A model generated the notes under the pieces. It did not search any database. It was not told where the DNA came from and worked only from the letters and a program-made list of their open reading frames with translations. Both the position numbers and the translations under genes were made by a program. Below are positions 1 to 8,417 of a stretch of 22,679 nt of DNA, piece by piece. How positions within the stretch are numbered: position 1 is the stretch's first letter; each line of letters starts with the position of its first letter. The DNA is taken from NCBI GenBank assembly GCA_019424865.1, contig JAHYYS010000044.1, forward strand, positions 1 through 22,679, written 5' to 3'. The DNA comes from a bacterium. GTDB taxonomy: Bacteria; Bacillota; Clostridia; Oscillospirales; Oscillospiraceae.

Positions 1-2
1 CC

Positions 3-1847
3 AACGCCATCGACGAGGCCCGGGAGGGCCACGGCAGCCTGATCACCGTCACCCGCTTTGAGGACAAGTCCATCCAGGTGGAGGACCAGGGCCGGGGCTG
101 CCCGGTGGACTGGAACGAGAAGGAACAGAAGTACAACTGGGAGCTGGTGTTCTGCGAGCTGTACGCCGGCGGCAAGTATGACAACAACAGCGGGGACAAC
201 TACGAGTACTCCCTGGGGCTCAACGGCCTGGGCTCCTGCGCCACCCAGTATGCCAGCGAGTATATGGACGTCACCGTCTGGCGGGAGGGGTATCAATACT
301 CCCTTCACTTTGAAAAGGGGGAGAATATCGGCGGGCTGAAAAAGGAGCCCACCAGCCGGGGCAGGAAGACGGGCACCACAATCCGCTGGAAGCCCGACCT
401 GGAGGTATTCACCGATATTGACATCCCGGTGGAGTACTATCTGGACGTGATGAAGCGCCAGGCCGTGGTCAACGCGGGGGTCACCTTCCGCTTTCGCAAT
501 CAGGTGGGCGGGAAGTTTGAGACCACCGACTTCCGCTATGAAAACGGCATCCAGGACTATGTGGCGGAGCTGGCCGGGGAGGACCCCCTGACCCAGCCGG
601 TGTTCTGGCAGACGGAGCGGAAGGGCCGGGACCGGGCGGACAAGCCGGAGTACAAGGTGAAGCTGTCGGTGGCCTTCTGCTTTTCCAACAAGGTGCAGGT
701 TGTCGAGCACTATCACAACTCCTCCTGGCTGGAGCACGGGGGCTCCCCGGAGAAGGCGGTGAAGTCCGCCTTCGTCTCCGCCATCGACAGCTGGCTCAAG
801 GGACAGAACAAGTACACCAAAAGCGAGAGCAAAATTACCTTTCCGGACATCCAGGATGCCCTGGTGCTGGTGAGCAACAACTTCTCCACCCAGACCTCCT
901 ATGAGAACCAGACCAAAAAGGCCATCAACAACAAGTTCATTCAGGAGGCCATGACCGAATTCCTCCGCGCCCAGCTGGAGGTCTACTTCATTGAAAATCC
1001 CCAGGACGCCCAGAAGATTGCCGAGCAGGTGCTCATCAACAAGCGATCCCGGGAGACGGCGGAAAAGGCCCGGCTGAACATCAAGAAGAAGCTCACCGGC
1101 TCCATGGACATCTCCAACCGGGTGGAGAAGTTTGTAGACTGCCGCACCAAGGATGTGTCCAAGCGGGAGCTTTATATCGTGGAGGGCGACTCGGCCATGG
1201 GCAGCGTGAAAATGAGCCGGGACGGGGAATTCCAGGGAATTATGCCCGTGCGGGGCAAAATTCTCAACTGCCTGAAGGCCGACTACGGCAAGATCTTCAA
1301 AAGCGAAATTATCACCGACCTGCTGAAGGTGCTGGGCTGCGGCGTGGAGGTGCAGGACAAGCGGGCCAAGGATATGGCGGCCTTTGATCTGGACAGCCTG
1401 CGGTGGAACAAGGTTGTCATCTGCACCGACGCCGACGTGGACGGCTTCCAGATCCGCACCCTGATCCTCACCATGCTCTATCGCCTGACCCCCACCCTGA
1501 TTCAAAAGGGCTATGTGTATATCGCCGAGTCCCCCCTGTATGAGATTACCTGTAAGGAGAAGACCTGGTTTGCCTACTCCGACAAGGAGAAAAACGACAT
1601 CGTCGCCTCTCTGGAGGGGAAAAAATACGATGTGCAGCGCTCCAAGGGTCTGGGCGAGAACGAGCCGGATATGATGTGGCTGACCACCATGAATCCGGAG
1701 ACCCGCCGGCTCATCAAGGTCATGCCCGAGGACGTGGAGCGCACCGCCCAGGTGTTCGACCTGCTGCTGGGAGACGATCTCCAGGGGCGGAAGACCCATA
1801 TTGCAGATAACGGGTATAAATATCTGGATTTGGCGGATATTTCATAA
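3..1847 (+). CDS. Type IIA DNA topoisomerase subunit B (GyrB/ParE-like, divergent), 5' partial
   Basis: This is the ATPase/TOPRIM subunit of a type IIA topoisomerase, which with the A subunit passes DNA duplexes through a double-strand break at the cost of ATP. The reading frame is open from base 3, so the start lies upstream; 614 residues are visible. The first residues NAIDEAREGHG match the GHKL ATPase N-box, followed by the VEDQGRGCPVDW G1 box, a GLNGLGS box and the QTK loop (ENQTKKAINN, about 910-940). TOPRIM motifs follow: YIVEGDSAMG at about 1173-1203, PVRGKILN, then TDADVDG at about 1423-1446 and SKGLGE. Family members read EGDSAGG, so the Met is unusual. The acidic metal ligands are kept. 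The likely partner is the A subunit at 3610. It could be this lineage's ParE or a third topoisomerase; sequence alone does not decide. Confidence 0.9.
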   Translation, partial: NAIDEAREGHGSLITVTRFEDKSIQVEDQGRGCPVDWNEKEQKYNWELVFCELYAGGKYDNNSGDNYEYSLGLNGLGSCATQYASEYMDVTVWREGYQYSLHFEKGENIGGLKKEPTSRGRKTGTTIRWKPDLEVFTDIDIPVEYYLDVMKRQAVVNAGVTFRFRNQVGGKFETTDFRYENGIQDYVAELAGEDPLTQPVFWQTERKGRDRADKPEYKVKLSVAFCFSNKVQVVEHYHNSSWLEHGGSPEKAVKSAFVSAIDSWLKGQNKYTKSESKITFPDIQDALVLVSNNFSTQTSYENQTKKAINNKFIQEAMTEFLRAQLEVYFIENPQDAQKIAEQVLINKRSRETAEKARLNIKKKLTGSMDISNRVEKFVDCRTKDVSKRELYIVEGDSAMGSVKMSRDGEFQGIMPVRGKILNCLKADYGKIFKSEIITDLLKVLGCGVEVQDKRAKDMAAFDLDSLRWNKVVICTDADVDGFQIRTLILTMLYRLTPTLIQKGYVYIAESPLYEITCKEKTWFAYSDKEKNDIVASLEGKKYDVQRSKGLGENEPDMMWLTTMNPETRRLIKVMPEDVERTAQVFDLLLGDDLQGRKTHIADNGYKYLDLADIS

Positions 1848-1964
1848 AGAGAGCTGCCATATGCCGATCCCCTCCAGCGGCCGGCGCAGTGCAGGCTGCA
1901 CGGCTCTGCTTGTGGGATGACGTATGTGCGGAAGGAACCGGCCGTCTGGCGGAGGAGGAACTGC

Positions 1965-2639
1965 ATGAATCTGTTTGACATCCTGGGCCCCGTGATGGTG
2001 GGCCCCTCCAGCTCCCACACCGCGGGGGCGGTGCGCATCGGCCGCATGGCCCGTGCCCTGCTGGGCCAGGAGCCCGTCCGGGCCCAGCTGCTGCTCCACG
2101 GCTCCTTCGCCTCCACCGGCGAGGGGCACGGCACCCACCAGGCCCTGGTGGCCGGGCTGCTGGGCCTGGCGCCCGACGATCCCCGGGTGCCGGACAGCTT
2201 TGCCCTGGCCCGGGAGCGGGGGCTGGACTTCACCTTTGGAACCTGCGCCCTGCGGGACGTCCACCCCAACAGTGCCCTGCTGCGGCTGGAGGGCCGGGAG
2301 GGGGGCAGAATTGAGGTGGGGGCCTCTTCGCCGGGAGGCGGACGCATCCGGGTGTTTCAGGTGGACGGGCTCCACACCTCCTTCAGCGGGGATCTGCCCA
2401 CCCTGGTGGTCCACAACACCGACCAGCCCGGCTGCGTCAGCCAGGTCACCGGCGTGCTGGCCCGCTGCGGGCTGAATGTGGCCACACTGCAGCTCAACCG
2501 GGGCGGCCGGGGCGGCAGCGCCGTGATGGTCATCGAGTGCGACCAGCCCATCCCGTCCCAGGCGGCCCGGGAGATCCGGGGCCTGCCCGGCATCCTGCGG
2601 GTGACCTGCTATGCCCCGGAAGAGGAGGAGCGGCCATGA
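1965..2639 (+). CDS. sdaAB: L-serine dehydratase, beta subunit
   Basis: This is the beta subunit of the iron-sulfur L-serine dehydratase, which deaminates L-serine to pyruvate and ammonia in the cytoplasm; 224 residues. I chose ATG 1965 because GGAGGAGGAA (1951-1960) sits just upstream and the protein then begins MNLFDILGPVMVGPSSSHTAGA, the conserved N-terminus of this family; an in-frame ATG at 1917 would only add an unconserved 16 residues. The GPSSSHTAG loop (residues 13-21) is the family signature. The C-terminal third (about 150-224), with LVVHNTDQPGCVSQVTGVLA, is an ACT domain, usually a serine-sensing or dimerisation module. The stop overlaps the start of sdaAA by four bases (ATGA), which implies translational coupling. 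The upstream gap of 117 bases shows only a small dyad at 1889-1901. Confidence 0.95.
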   Translation: MNLFDILGPVMVGPSSSHTAGAVRIGRMARALLGQEPVRAQLLLHGSFASTGEGHGTHQALVAGLLGLAPDDPRVPDSFALARERGLDFTFGTCALRDVHPNSALLRLEGREGGRIEVGASSPGGGRIRVFQVDGLHTSFSGDLPTLVVHNTDQPGCVSQVTGVLARCGLNVATLQLNRGGRGGSAVMVIECDQPIPSQAAREIRGLPGILRVTCYAPEEEERP

Positions 2640-3505
2640 TTGAATTTTCGTCCATTGAGCAGATGCTTCAGGACGCGGCGGCGCAGAGCCTGCCCCTATG
2701 GGAGGACATTCGCCAATCCGACTGCCGCACCCAGGGGATCACCCCGGAGCAGTCCTGGGAGCGGATGCGGGCCATGCTGGCGGCCATGATCCAGTCGGAT
2801 CAGAGCTATCAGGAGCAGGACCGCTCCCACAGCGGCCTGTCCGGCGGCGACGGGGGAAAGATGGCCCGGTACGCCCAGCGGGAGGACACTCTGTGCGGCC
2901 CCTTTTTGTCCCAGGTGATGGCGGGGGCGCTGCGCATGGGGGAGTGCAACGCCTGTATGAAGCGCATTGTGGCCGCCCCCACCGCCGGGGCCTGCGGGGT
3001 GCTGCCCGCTGTGCTGCTGCCCTATGCCCGGCAGTTCGGCGCGGGGGAGGAGCAGCTGGTGCAGGCACTGTACGTGGCCTCCGGCTTTGGCATGATCATT
3101 GCCGCCCGGGCCTCCATCTCCGGGGCGGAGGGGGGCTGTCAGGCGGAGATCGGCTCCGCCGCCGCCATGGCCGCCCCGGCTCTGGTCCACCTTCAGGGGG
3201 GCACGCCGGAGCAGATGGCCCACGCCTGCGCCATGGCGGTGAAAAACCTGATGGGGCTGGTGTGCGACCCGGTGGGCGGGCTGGTGGAGGTGCCCTGCGT
3301 CAAGCGCAATGTCATCGGCGCCATGGACGCCCTGTCCGCCGCCCAAATGGCCCTGGCCGGCATCCAGAGCCGGGTCCCCCCGGACCAGGTGCTGGACGCC
3401 ATGCGGGAGGTGGGGCAGTCCCTGCCCCGCTCCCTGCGGGAGACCGGGGCGGGCGGCCTGGCCGCCACGCCCTTTGGGCAGCAATATGCCCCCAAACAGC
3501 CATGA
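2636..3505 (+). CDS. sdaAA: L-serine dehydratase, iron-sulfur alpha subunit
   Basis: This is the catalytic alpha subunit of L-serine dehydratase, 289 residues. The start MIEFSSIEQML overlaps the sdaAB stop by four bases. The family motifs GECNACMKRIVAAPTAGACG (residues 102-121) and VCDPVGGLVEVPC (209-221) are intact. By comparison with the structurally known Legionella enzyme, C120, C210 and C221 are the expected ligands of the 4Fe-4S cluster that binds the serine hydroxyl; the 11-residue spacing of the last two matches. The chain ends YAPKQP without the C-terminal Cys that caps the cluster in single-chain type 2 enzymes. With sdaAB this gives a complete serine-to-pyruvate step, inserted between two topoisomerase genes with no obvious functional link. 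Confidence 0.95.
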   Translation: MIEFSSIEQMLQDAAAQSLPLWEDIRQSDCRTQGITPEQSWERMRAMLAAMIQSDQSYQEQDRSHSGLSGGDGGKMARYAQREDTLCGPFLSQVMAGALRMGECNACMKRIVAAPTAGACGVLPAVLLPYARQFGAGEEQLVQALYVASGFGMIIAARASISGAEGGCQAEIGSAAAMAAPALVHLQGGTPEQMAHACAMAVKNLMGLVCDPVGGLVEVPCVKRNVIGAMDALSAAQMALAGIQSRVPPDQVLDAMREVGQSLPRSLRETGAGGLAATPFGQQYAPKQP

Positions 3506-3609
3506 AATCCGCTTGGGGTAGCGAACATGGTTTCCGGTTCTGTGCCCGAACGGTCAGAAATGCAAAGTTTTTTGATAAATGTTGTTTTAAATGATAAGGA
3601 CTGATACCC

Positions 3610-5859
3610 ATGCCGAAAAAGAAATCCCCTGAGGAAAAAAAGCCAAAAGTGAACAATCCCAACGTGATGGGCCTGCGGCCCGAGGTGCTGGAGCAGCCCA
3701 TCACGCAGACGCTGGAATTCAACTATATGCCCTATGCCATGTCGGTGATTGTCTCCCGGGCCATTCCGGAGATCGACGGCTTCAAGCCCTCTCACCGCAA
3801 ACTGCTGTACACCATGTACCAGATGAAGCTGCTGGGCGGGGCCCGAACCAAAAGCGCCAACGTGGTGGGCCAGACCATGAAGCTCAACCCCCACGGCGAT
3901 GCCGCCATCTATGACACCCTGGTCCGCCTGTCCCGGGGCTACGGCGCCCTGCTCCACCCCTTTGTGGACTCCAAGGGCAACTTCGGCAAGGTGTACTCCC
4001 GGGATATGGCCTGGGCCGCCAGCCGGTACACCGAGGTGCGGCTGGACGCCATCTGCGCCGAGCTGTTCCGGGACATTGACCAGGACACCGTGGACTTTGT
4101 GGACAACTACGACGGCAAGATGAAGGAGCCCACCCTGCTGCCCACCACCTTCCCCAATGTGCTGGTCAGCGCCAATCAGGGCATCGCCGTGGGCATGGCC
4201 AGCAATCTGTGCGGCTTTAACCTGGGGGAGGTGTGCGACACCACCATTGCCTTTTTGAAAAATCCCGACCACGACATCATGACCACCCTGAAGGCCCCCG
4301 ACCTGCCCACCGGCGGCGAGCTGCTGTATGACGCCGCCGCACTGGGAGAGATCTACCGCACCGGCCGGGGCTCCTTCCGGGTGCGCGCCAAATGGCGCTA
4401 TAACAAGGCGGAAAACCTGATTGAGGTGTACGAAATTCCCTATTCCACCACCAGCGAGGCCATTATGGATAAGGTGGCCGAGCTGATTAAGGCGGGGAAG
4501 GTCCGGGAAATCGCCGACATGCGGGACGAGACCGACCTGACGGGCCTGAAGCTGACCATCGACCTGAAGCGGGGCACCGACCCGGACAAGCTGATGGCCA
4601 GGCTGTTCAAGTCCACCCCCCTGATGGACAGCCAGTCCTGCAACTTCAATATCCTCATTGCGGGCATGCCCCGGGTGATGGGGGTGCGGGAGATCCTGGA
4701 GGAGTGGGTGGCCTGGCGGATGGAGTCGGTGCGCCGGCGGGTATACTACTCCATGAATAAAAAGAAGGAGAAGCTCCACCTGCTCCGCGGCCTGCGGCGC
4801 ATTCTGCTGGACATCGACCGGGCCATCCAGATCATCCGGGACACCGAGGAGGACGCCGAGGTGGTGCCCAACCTGATGATCGGCTTTGGAATCGACCAGG
4901 TACAGGCCGAGTATGTGGCCGACATCCGTCTGCGCAACATCAACAAGGAGTACATCCTCAAGCGCACCCAGGAGGTGGACGCCCTGTCCGACGAGATCGC
5001 CGATCTGGAGGACACGGTCAGCTCCCCCAAGCGGATTCAGGGCATCATCATCGGCGAGCTGGAGGAGGTCAAGAAGAAATACGCCGTCCCCCGGCGCACG
5101 GATATTGTCTACGATCATCAGACAGAGGAGCTGCTGACCGCTGAGGAGGAGGTCCCCGACTATCCCGTCCACCTGTTCTTCTCCCGGGAGGGCTATCTGA
5201 AAAAGATTACCCAGCAGTCCCTGCGGATGGCCAGCGATCAGAAGTACAAGGAGGGGGACGGCCCCTTCCTGCAGTGGGAGGCCACAAACCGGGACGAGCT
5301 GCTGGTGTTTACCGACAAGCAGCAGTGCTATAAGACCCGCCTGTCCGACTTTGAGGACACCAAGGCCAGCGCCCTGGGGGACTACCTGCCCACCAAGCTG
5401 GGCATGGAGGCGGAGGAGCGGGCCGTATGGGCCTGCATCCCCGGGGACTACACGGGCCAGCTGCTCTTCTTCTTTGACAACGGCAAGGCGGCCCGGGTGG
5501 AGCTGAGCGCCTACCGCACCCAGACCCGGCGGAAAAAGCTCACCGGGGCATACTCCGACAAGGCGCCGCTGGTGTCCGCCTTCCTGGTGCGGGAGGACTT
5601 CGAGGCCGCCGTGATTTCGACCGAGGGGCGGTGCCTGATCTTCCACACCGCCGCGCTCAACCCCAAAACGACCCGCACCACCCAGGGGGTCAACGTGATG
5701 ACCCTCAAGCCCAAGTACCGGGTGGAGCGGGTGCTGCCGCTGGCCGAGACCTCTATTGTCAACGCCGCCCGCTATCGGGGACGCAGCCTGCCCGCTGTGG
5801 GGGCTTTGCTGAAGGAGGAGGATCGGGGAGAAAAACAGATGACGCTGCTGGATGATTAA
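3610..5859 (+). CDS. Type IIA DNA topoisomerase subunit A (GyrA/ParC-like, divergent)
   Basis: This is the DNA-cleaving subunit of a type IIA topoisomerase, 749 residues, nearer ParC than GyrA in length. AAGGA at 3596-3600 supports ATG 3610. The lysine-rich N-terminus is followed by YAMSVIVSRAIPEIDGFKPS and HRKLLYTM, then NPHGDAAIYD (residues 92-101) and ASRYTEVRL with catalytic Tyr139 after the invariant Arg138. The residue matching E. coli GyrA Ser83 is Ala97, while the Asp87 equivalent (D101) is kept. A long coiled-coil arm (about 375-490, rich in K/E/R) carries the exit gate. The C-terminal beta-pinwheel (about 505-745) lacks a recognisable QRRGGRG GyrA box, arguing against negative supercoiling activity and for a decatenating, topo IV-like role. 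The partner is the B subunit at the left edge; the pair is split by sdaAB-sdaAA. Confidence 0.93.
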   Translation: MPKKKSPEEKKPKVNNPNVMGLRPEVLEQPITQTLEFNYMPYAMSVIVSRAIPEIDGFKPSHRKLLYTMYQMKLLGGARTKSANVVGQTMKLNPHGDAAIYDTLVRLSRGYGALLHPFVDSKGNFGKVYSRDMAWAASRYTEVRLDAICAELFRDIDQDTVDFVDNYDGKMKEPTLLPTTFPNVLVSANQGIAVGMASNLCGFNLGEVCDTTIAFLKNPDHDIMTTLKAPDLPTGGELLYDAAALGEIYRTGRGSFRVRAKWRYNKAENLIEVYEIPYSTTSEAIMDKVAELIKAGKVREIADMRDETDLTGLKLTIDLKRGTDPDKLMARLFKSTPLMDSQSCNFNILIAGMPRVMGVREILEEWVAWRMESVRRRVYYSMNKKKEKLHLLRGLRRILLDIDRAIQIIRDTEEDAEVVPNLMIGFGIDQVQAEYVADIRLRNINKEYILKRTQEVDALSDEIADLEDTVSSPKRIQGIIIGELEEVKKKYAVPRRTDIVYDHQTEELLTAEEEVPDYPVHLFFSREGYLKKITQQSLRMASDQKYKEGDGPFLQWEATNRDELLVFTDKQQCYKTRLSDFEDTKASALGDYLPTKLGMEAEERAVWACIPGDYTGQLLFFFDNGKAARVELSAYRTQTRRKKLTGAYSDKAPLVSAFLVREDFEAAVISTEGRCLIFHTAALNPKTTRTTQGVNVMTLKPKYRVERVLPLAETSIVNAARYRGRSLPAVGALLKEEDRGEKQMTLLDD

Positions 5860-5869
5860 GAGGGAAAGG

Positions 5870-6745
5870 ATGGCTGCTATGGGTGCTGTAAAAAAGAATG
5901 TTATCGCCTATCTGTGGATTACGCTGGCCTCGGCGATTTACGCCGTGGGCTTCAACTGGTGCTATGAGCCGAATCAGATTGGCTTTGGCGGTATCACCGG
6001 CGTAGGGCAGATCATCAACCATTTTATTCCGGGCATTCCCATCGGTACGGCGGTCATCCTGCTGAACATTCCCCTGTTTTTACTGGGTTGGCGGCTGCTG
6101 GGGGGACACCTGCTGGTCTCCTCCCTGTACGCCATGCTGGTTTCCTCCGTCTTCGTTGATCTGCTCCATATGTTTTATACCTTTCAGCCCATGGAGCCGT
6201 TTCTGGCCTGTGTCTTTGGCGGCGTCATCATCGGCCTGTCCCTGGGGATAATCTTTCTCCAGGGCGCCACCACAGGCGGCACGGATCTGATCGCCCGGCT
6301 GCTCAAGCTGAAGCTGGCCTGGCTGCCCATGGGAAAGCTGCTGATGCTGGTGGATCTGCTGGTAATCGCGGCGGTGGCCCTGGTTTTCCGCAGCATATAC
6401 AGCGCCCTGTACGGTGTGGTCACGCTCTACCTGTCCTCCTTTGTCATGGATCAGGTGCTCTATGGCATCGATAACGCCAAGGTGGCATACATCATCAGTC
6501 CGGAATACAAGAAAATCAACGACGCCGTGATACGGGACATGGAGCGGGGGGTTACCATTCTCAACGGCACCGGCGGCTGGACGGGGGAGGATAAGCGGGT
6601 GCTGCTGGTGGCCTTTAAGCAGCGGCAGATTGTCGCCCTCAAGCGCACCGTGAAGGAGATTGACCCGGAGGCCTTCCTCATCGTCTGTCCCGCCCACGAG
6701 GTGCTGGGAAACGGGTTTCGCCGCTACCAGCAAAACGACCTGTAA
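5870..6745 (+). CDS. YitT family membrane protein (DUF161/DUF2179), copy 1
   Basis: This is an integral membrane protein of the YitT family, whose biochemical role is not established. The predicted 291 residues carry about five hydrophobic segments in the first 200 residues, including the family hallmark FGGITGVGQIIN and ILLNIPLFLLGWRLLGG. The soluble C-terminal DUF2179 domain (about 205-285) contains RGVTILNGTGGWTGE and DPEAFLIVCPAHEVLG, typical of the family. Three in-frame ATGs exist (5852, 5870, 5879); GAGGGAAAGG at about 5860-5869 best suits 5870, but 5879 is also possible. The 5852 start would overlap the topoisomerase stop by eight bases. Either way it follows that gene directly and is probably co-transcribed with it. 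It is clearly paralogous to the next gene. Confidence 0.9.
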   Translation: MAAMGAVKKNVIAYLWITLASAIYAVGFNWCYEPNQIGFGGITGVGQIINHFIPGIPIGTAVILLNIPLFLLGWRLLGGHLLVSSLYAMLVSSVFVDLLHMFYTFQPMEPFLACVFGGVIIGLSLGIIFLQGATTGGTDLIARLLKLKLAWLPMGKLLMLVDLLVIAAVALVFRSIYSALYGVVTLYLSSFVMDQVLYGIDNAKVAYIISPEYKKINDAVIRDMERGVTILNGTGGWTGEDKRVLLVAFKQRQIVALKRTVKEIDPEAFLIVCPAHEVLGNGFRRYQQNDL

Positions 6746-6838
6746 CCGGGCTTTTCTTAGGGGGAGCCCTTGCCCCGCGGCGCGGATTGTGGTAAGCTGA
6801 AGTGGGATGTTCCCAGGCGCACGGTTTTTTCGACATAG

Positions 6839-6879
6839 CCGCCGGTGACAGCTGCAGCTCCTCCCGGCGGCCGGAGGAG
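6839..6879 (+). promoter_or_regulatory. Candidate RNA switch: two exclusive hairpins over the yitT copy 2 ribosome site
   Basis: The ribosome site GGAGGAG (6873-6879) of the next gene lies in the 3' arm of a hairpin: CTCCT (6858-6862), one bulged C, CCGG (6864-6867), a 3-base loop, CCGG (6871-6874) and AGGAG (6875-6879). An alternative hairpin pairs CCGCCGG (6839-6845) with CCGGCGG (6864-6870) and would free the ribosome site. The two cannot form together. The pairing is visible; control of translation is inference, and GC-rich DNA can give such pairings by chance. Confidence 0.3.
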
Positions 6880-6887
6880 AGTTTCTT

Positions 6888-7760
6888 ATGAAAGAGAAAA
6901 TGAAGCTTCCGCCCCTTCGACCTCTGCTGATTATTCTGCCTGTTACCCTGCTCAACTCCCTGTTTTTCAACTGGTTTTATGTCACCAACCACATTGCCTA
7001 CGGCGGTATCACCGGGATCGCCCAGATTATCAACCGGGTGGTTGGGTTCCCGCCCATCGGTGTGCTGATTATCCTCTTCAACATCCCGCTGTTCCTGCTG
7101 GGGTGGCGGTTTTTTGGCGGGGTGATGCTGCTCAACTCCCTTATCACCATGGTCACCAGCTCCCTGAGCATCGACTTTTTCGGTGCGTTTCTTCAGTTTG
7201 AGCCGGTGGAGCCGCTTCTGGCCTGTATTTACGGCGGGCTGGCCAACGGCGCCACCATGGGCATCATTCTGCGGCAGGGCGGCTCCTTCGGCGGCAGCGA
7301 CCTGGGCGCCCGGCTGCTGAAGCTCCATTTCCAGTGGCTTCCCATGGGGCGGCTGATGCTGGCGCTGGATTTGACCATCATCAGCATTTCCGCGCTGACC
7401 GCCGGGGATTTGGACCAGGCGCTGTATGGCCTGGTGGCGCTGTATGTCTCCACTCTGGCCATGGACAATGTGATCTATGGGCTGGACAAGTCCGACGTGG
7501 CCTATATCATCAGCGACCAGTACAGCCTGATTGCCGCCGCCATTATCCAGAAGCTGGATCGGGGCATCACCCTGCTTCAGGGGCACGGCGCCTGGTCAGG
7601 GGACGTAAAACAGGTGGTGATGGTGGCGGTCAAGCGCCGTCAGGTCATTCAGCTCAAGCAGCTTGTGAAGGATATTGACCCCAACGCTTTTCTCATCGTC
7701 TGTTCTGCCCACGAGGTGCTGGGCAGCGGCTTTCATATCTATCAGAAAAACGAGCTGTAA
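6888..7760 (+). CDS. YitT family membrane protein (DUF161/DUF2179), copy 2
   Basis: This is a second YitT-type membrane protein, 290 residues, collinear with the preceding gene along its whole length. Shared landmarks are YGGITGIAQIIN, IILFNIPLFLLGWRFFGG, GGSFGGSDLGARLLKLHFQW (copy 1: TTGGTDLIARLLKLKLAW), and the C-terminal DUF2179 motifs RGITLLQGHGAWSGD and DPNAFLIVCSAHEVLG. About five membrane segments are followed by the cytosolic domain from about residue 200. GGAGGAGA at 6873-6880 supports ATG 6888, but that site is predicted to be buried in a hairpin. The 142-base gap from copy 1 has no convincing terminator. A tandem duplication followed by divergence is the simplest reading. Substrate and role are unknown. 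Confidence 0.9.
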   Translation: MKEKMKLPPLRPLLIILPVTLLNSLFFNWFYVTNHIAYGGITGIAQIINRVVGFPPIGVLIILFNIPLFLLGWRFFGGVMLLNSLITMVTSSLSIDFFGAFLQFEPVEPLLACIYGGLANGATMGIILRQGGSFGGSDLGARLLKLHFQWLPMGRLMLALDLTIISISALTAGDLDQALYGLVALYVSTLAMDNVIYGLDKSDVAYIISDQYSLIAAAIIQKLDRGITLLQGHGAWSGDVKQVVMVAVKRRQVIQLKQLVKDIDPNAFLIVCSAHEVLGSGFHIYQKNEL

Positions 7761-7796
7761 GGCTCCCGACCGAATCCCGAAAGGAAGGGTAACGCT

Positions 7797-8387
7797 ATGG
7801 TCAATATGGAGAAGCTCTGCGCCCGGCTGGAGGGGCGTGGGTATTCCGTGCGCCGGTTTGCCGATGCCCGGGCGGCGGCTGACTATCTGGACAGCCAGAT
7901 CGACGGACAGACGGTAGCCATCGGCGGGTCCGTCACCGTGCAGGAGATGGGGCTGTACCCAAGGCTGTCCGCCCACAACCAGGTCATCTGGCACTGGGAG
8001 GGCGGGTCCGTGCAGGAGGCGATGGACACCCAGGTATACATCAGTTCGGTCAACGGCCTGGCTGAGACGGGGGAGATCATCAACATCGACGGCAATGGAA
8101 ACCGGGTTGCCTCCACCTTGTTCGGCCACGAGACGGTCTATCTGGTGGTGGGTTCCAACAAGCTGGCCCCGGATTATGAGTCTGCACTCTGGCGGGCCCG
8201 GAATATTGCCGCGCCGAAAAATGCCCAGCGGCTGAACCGGAAGACCCCCTGCGCCGTCAAGGGGGACCGCTGCTATGACTGCAGCAGCCCGGATCGGATC
8301 TGCCGGGCCCTTGTGGTGCTTTGGGGCAAACCCAATACGGTAAAAAAGATGGAAATTCTGCTGGTGGATGAAGCGCTGGGGTACTGA
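7797..8387 (+). CDS. LUD domain protein (LutC/YkgG-like lactate utilization family)
   Basis: This 196-residue protein belongs to the LUD (DUF162) family, whose best-known members LutB/LutC take part in L-lactate oxidation; many stand-alone clostridial members have no assigned function. Supporting motifs are VAIGGSVTVQEMGL near the N-terminus, the GLAETGEIINIDGNGNRVAS loop, VVGSNKLAP, and the cysteine-containing KGDRCYDCSSPDRICRAL in the C-terminal third, typical of the YkgG-like group. AAGGAAGGG (7782-7790) lies 6 bases before ATG 7797; an internal ATG at 7806 is less well spaced. It starts 36 bases after the second yitT gene and ends 30 bases before the lipoprotein gene, so the three are probably one transcript. 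No lutA or lutB partner is in the window, so a lactate role is unproven. Confidence 0.85.
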   Translation: MVNMEKLCARLEGRGYSVRRFADARAAADYLDSQIDGQTVAIGGSVTVQEMGLYPRLSAHNQVIWHWEGGSVQEAMDTQVYISSVNGLAETGEIINIDGNGNRVASTLFGHETVYLVVGSNKLAPDYESALWRARNIAAPKNAQRLNRKTPCAVKGDRCYDCSSPDRICRALVVLWGKPNTVKKMEILLVDEALGY

Positions 8388-8417
8388 GCCCCAGCCGCCG
8401 GAAGGGGGGACACGACC

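Noticed and set aside
3193..5646. 817-codon open frame on the minus strand across sdaAA and the topoisomerase A gene
   Set aside because: It is antisense to two well-conserved genes, its composition (many Gly, Leu, His, Gln) is typical of a GC-rich shadow frame, and it has no recognisable motif.
6748..6769. GGGCT/AGCCC pairing after yitT copy 1 as a terminator
   Set aside because: The stem is only 5 bp with a long loop and is not followed by a T-run.
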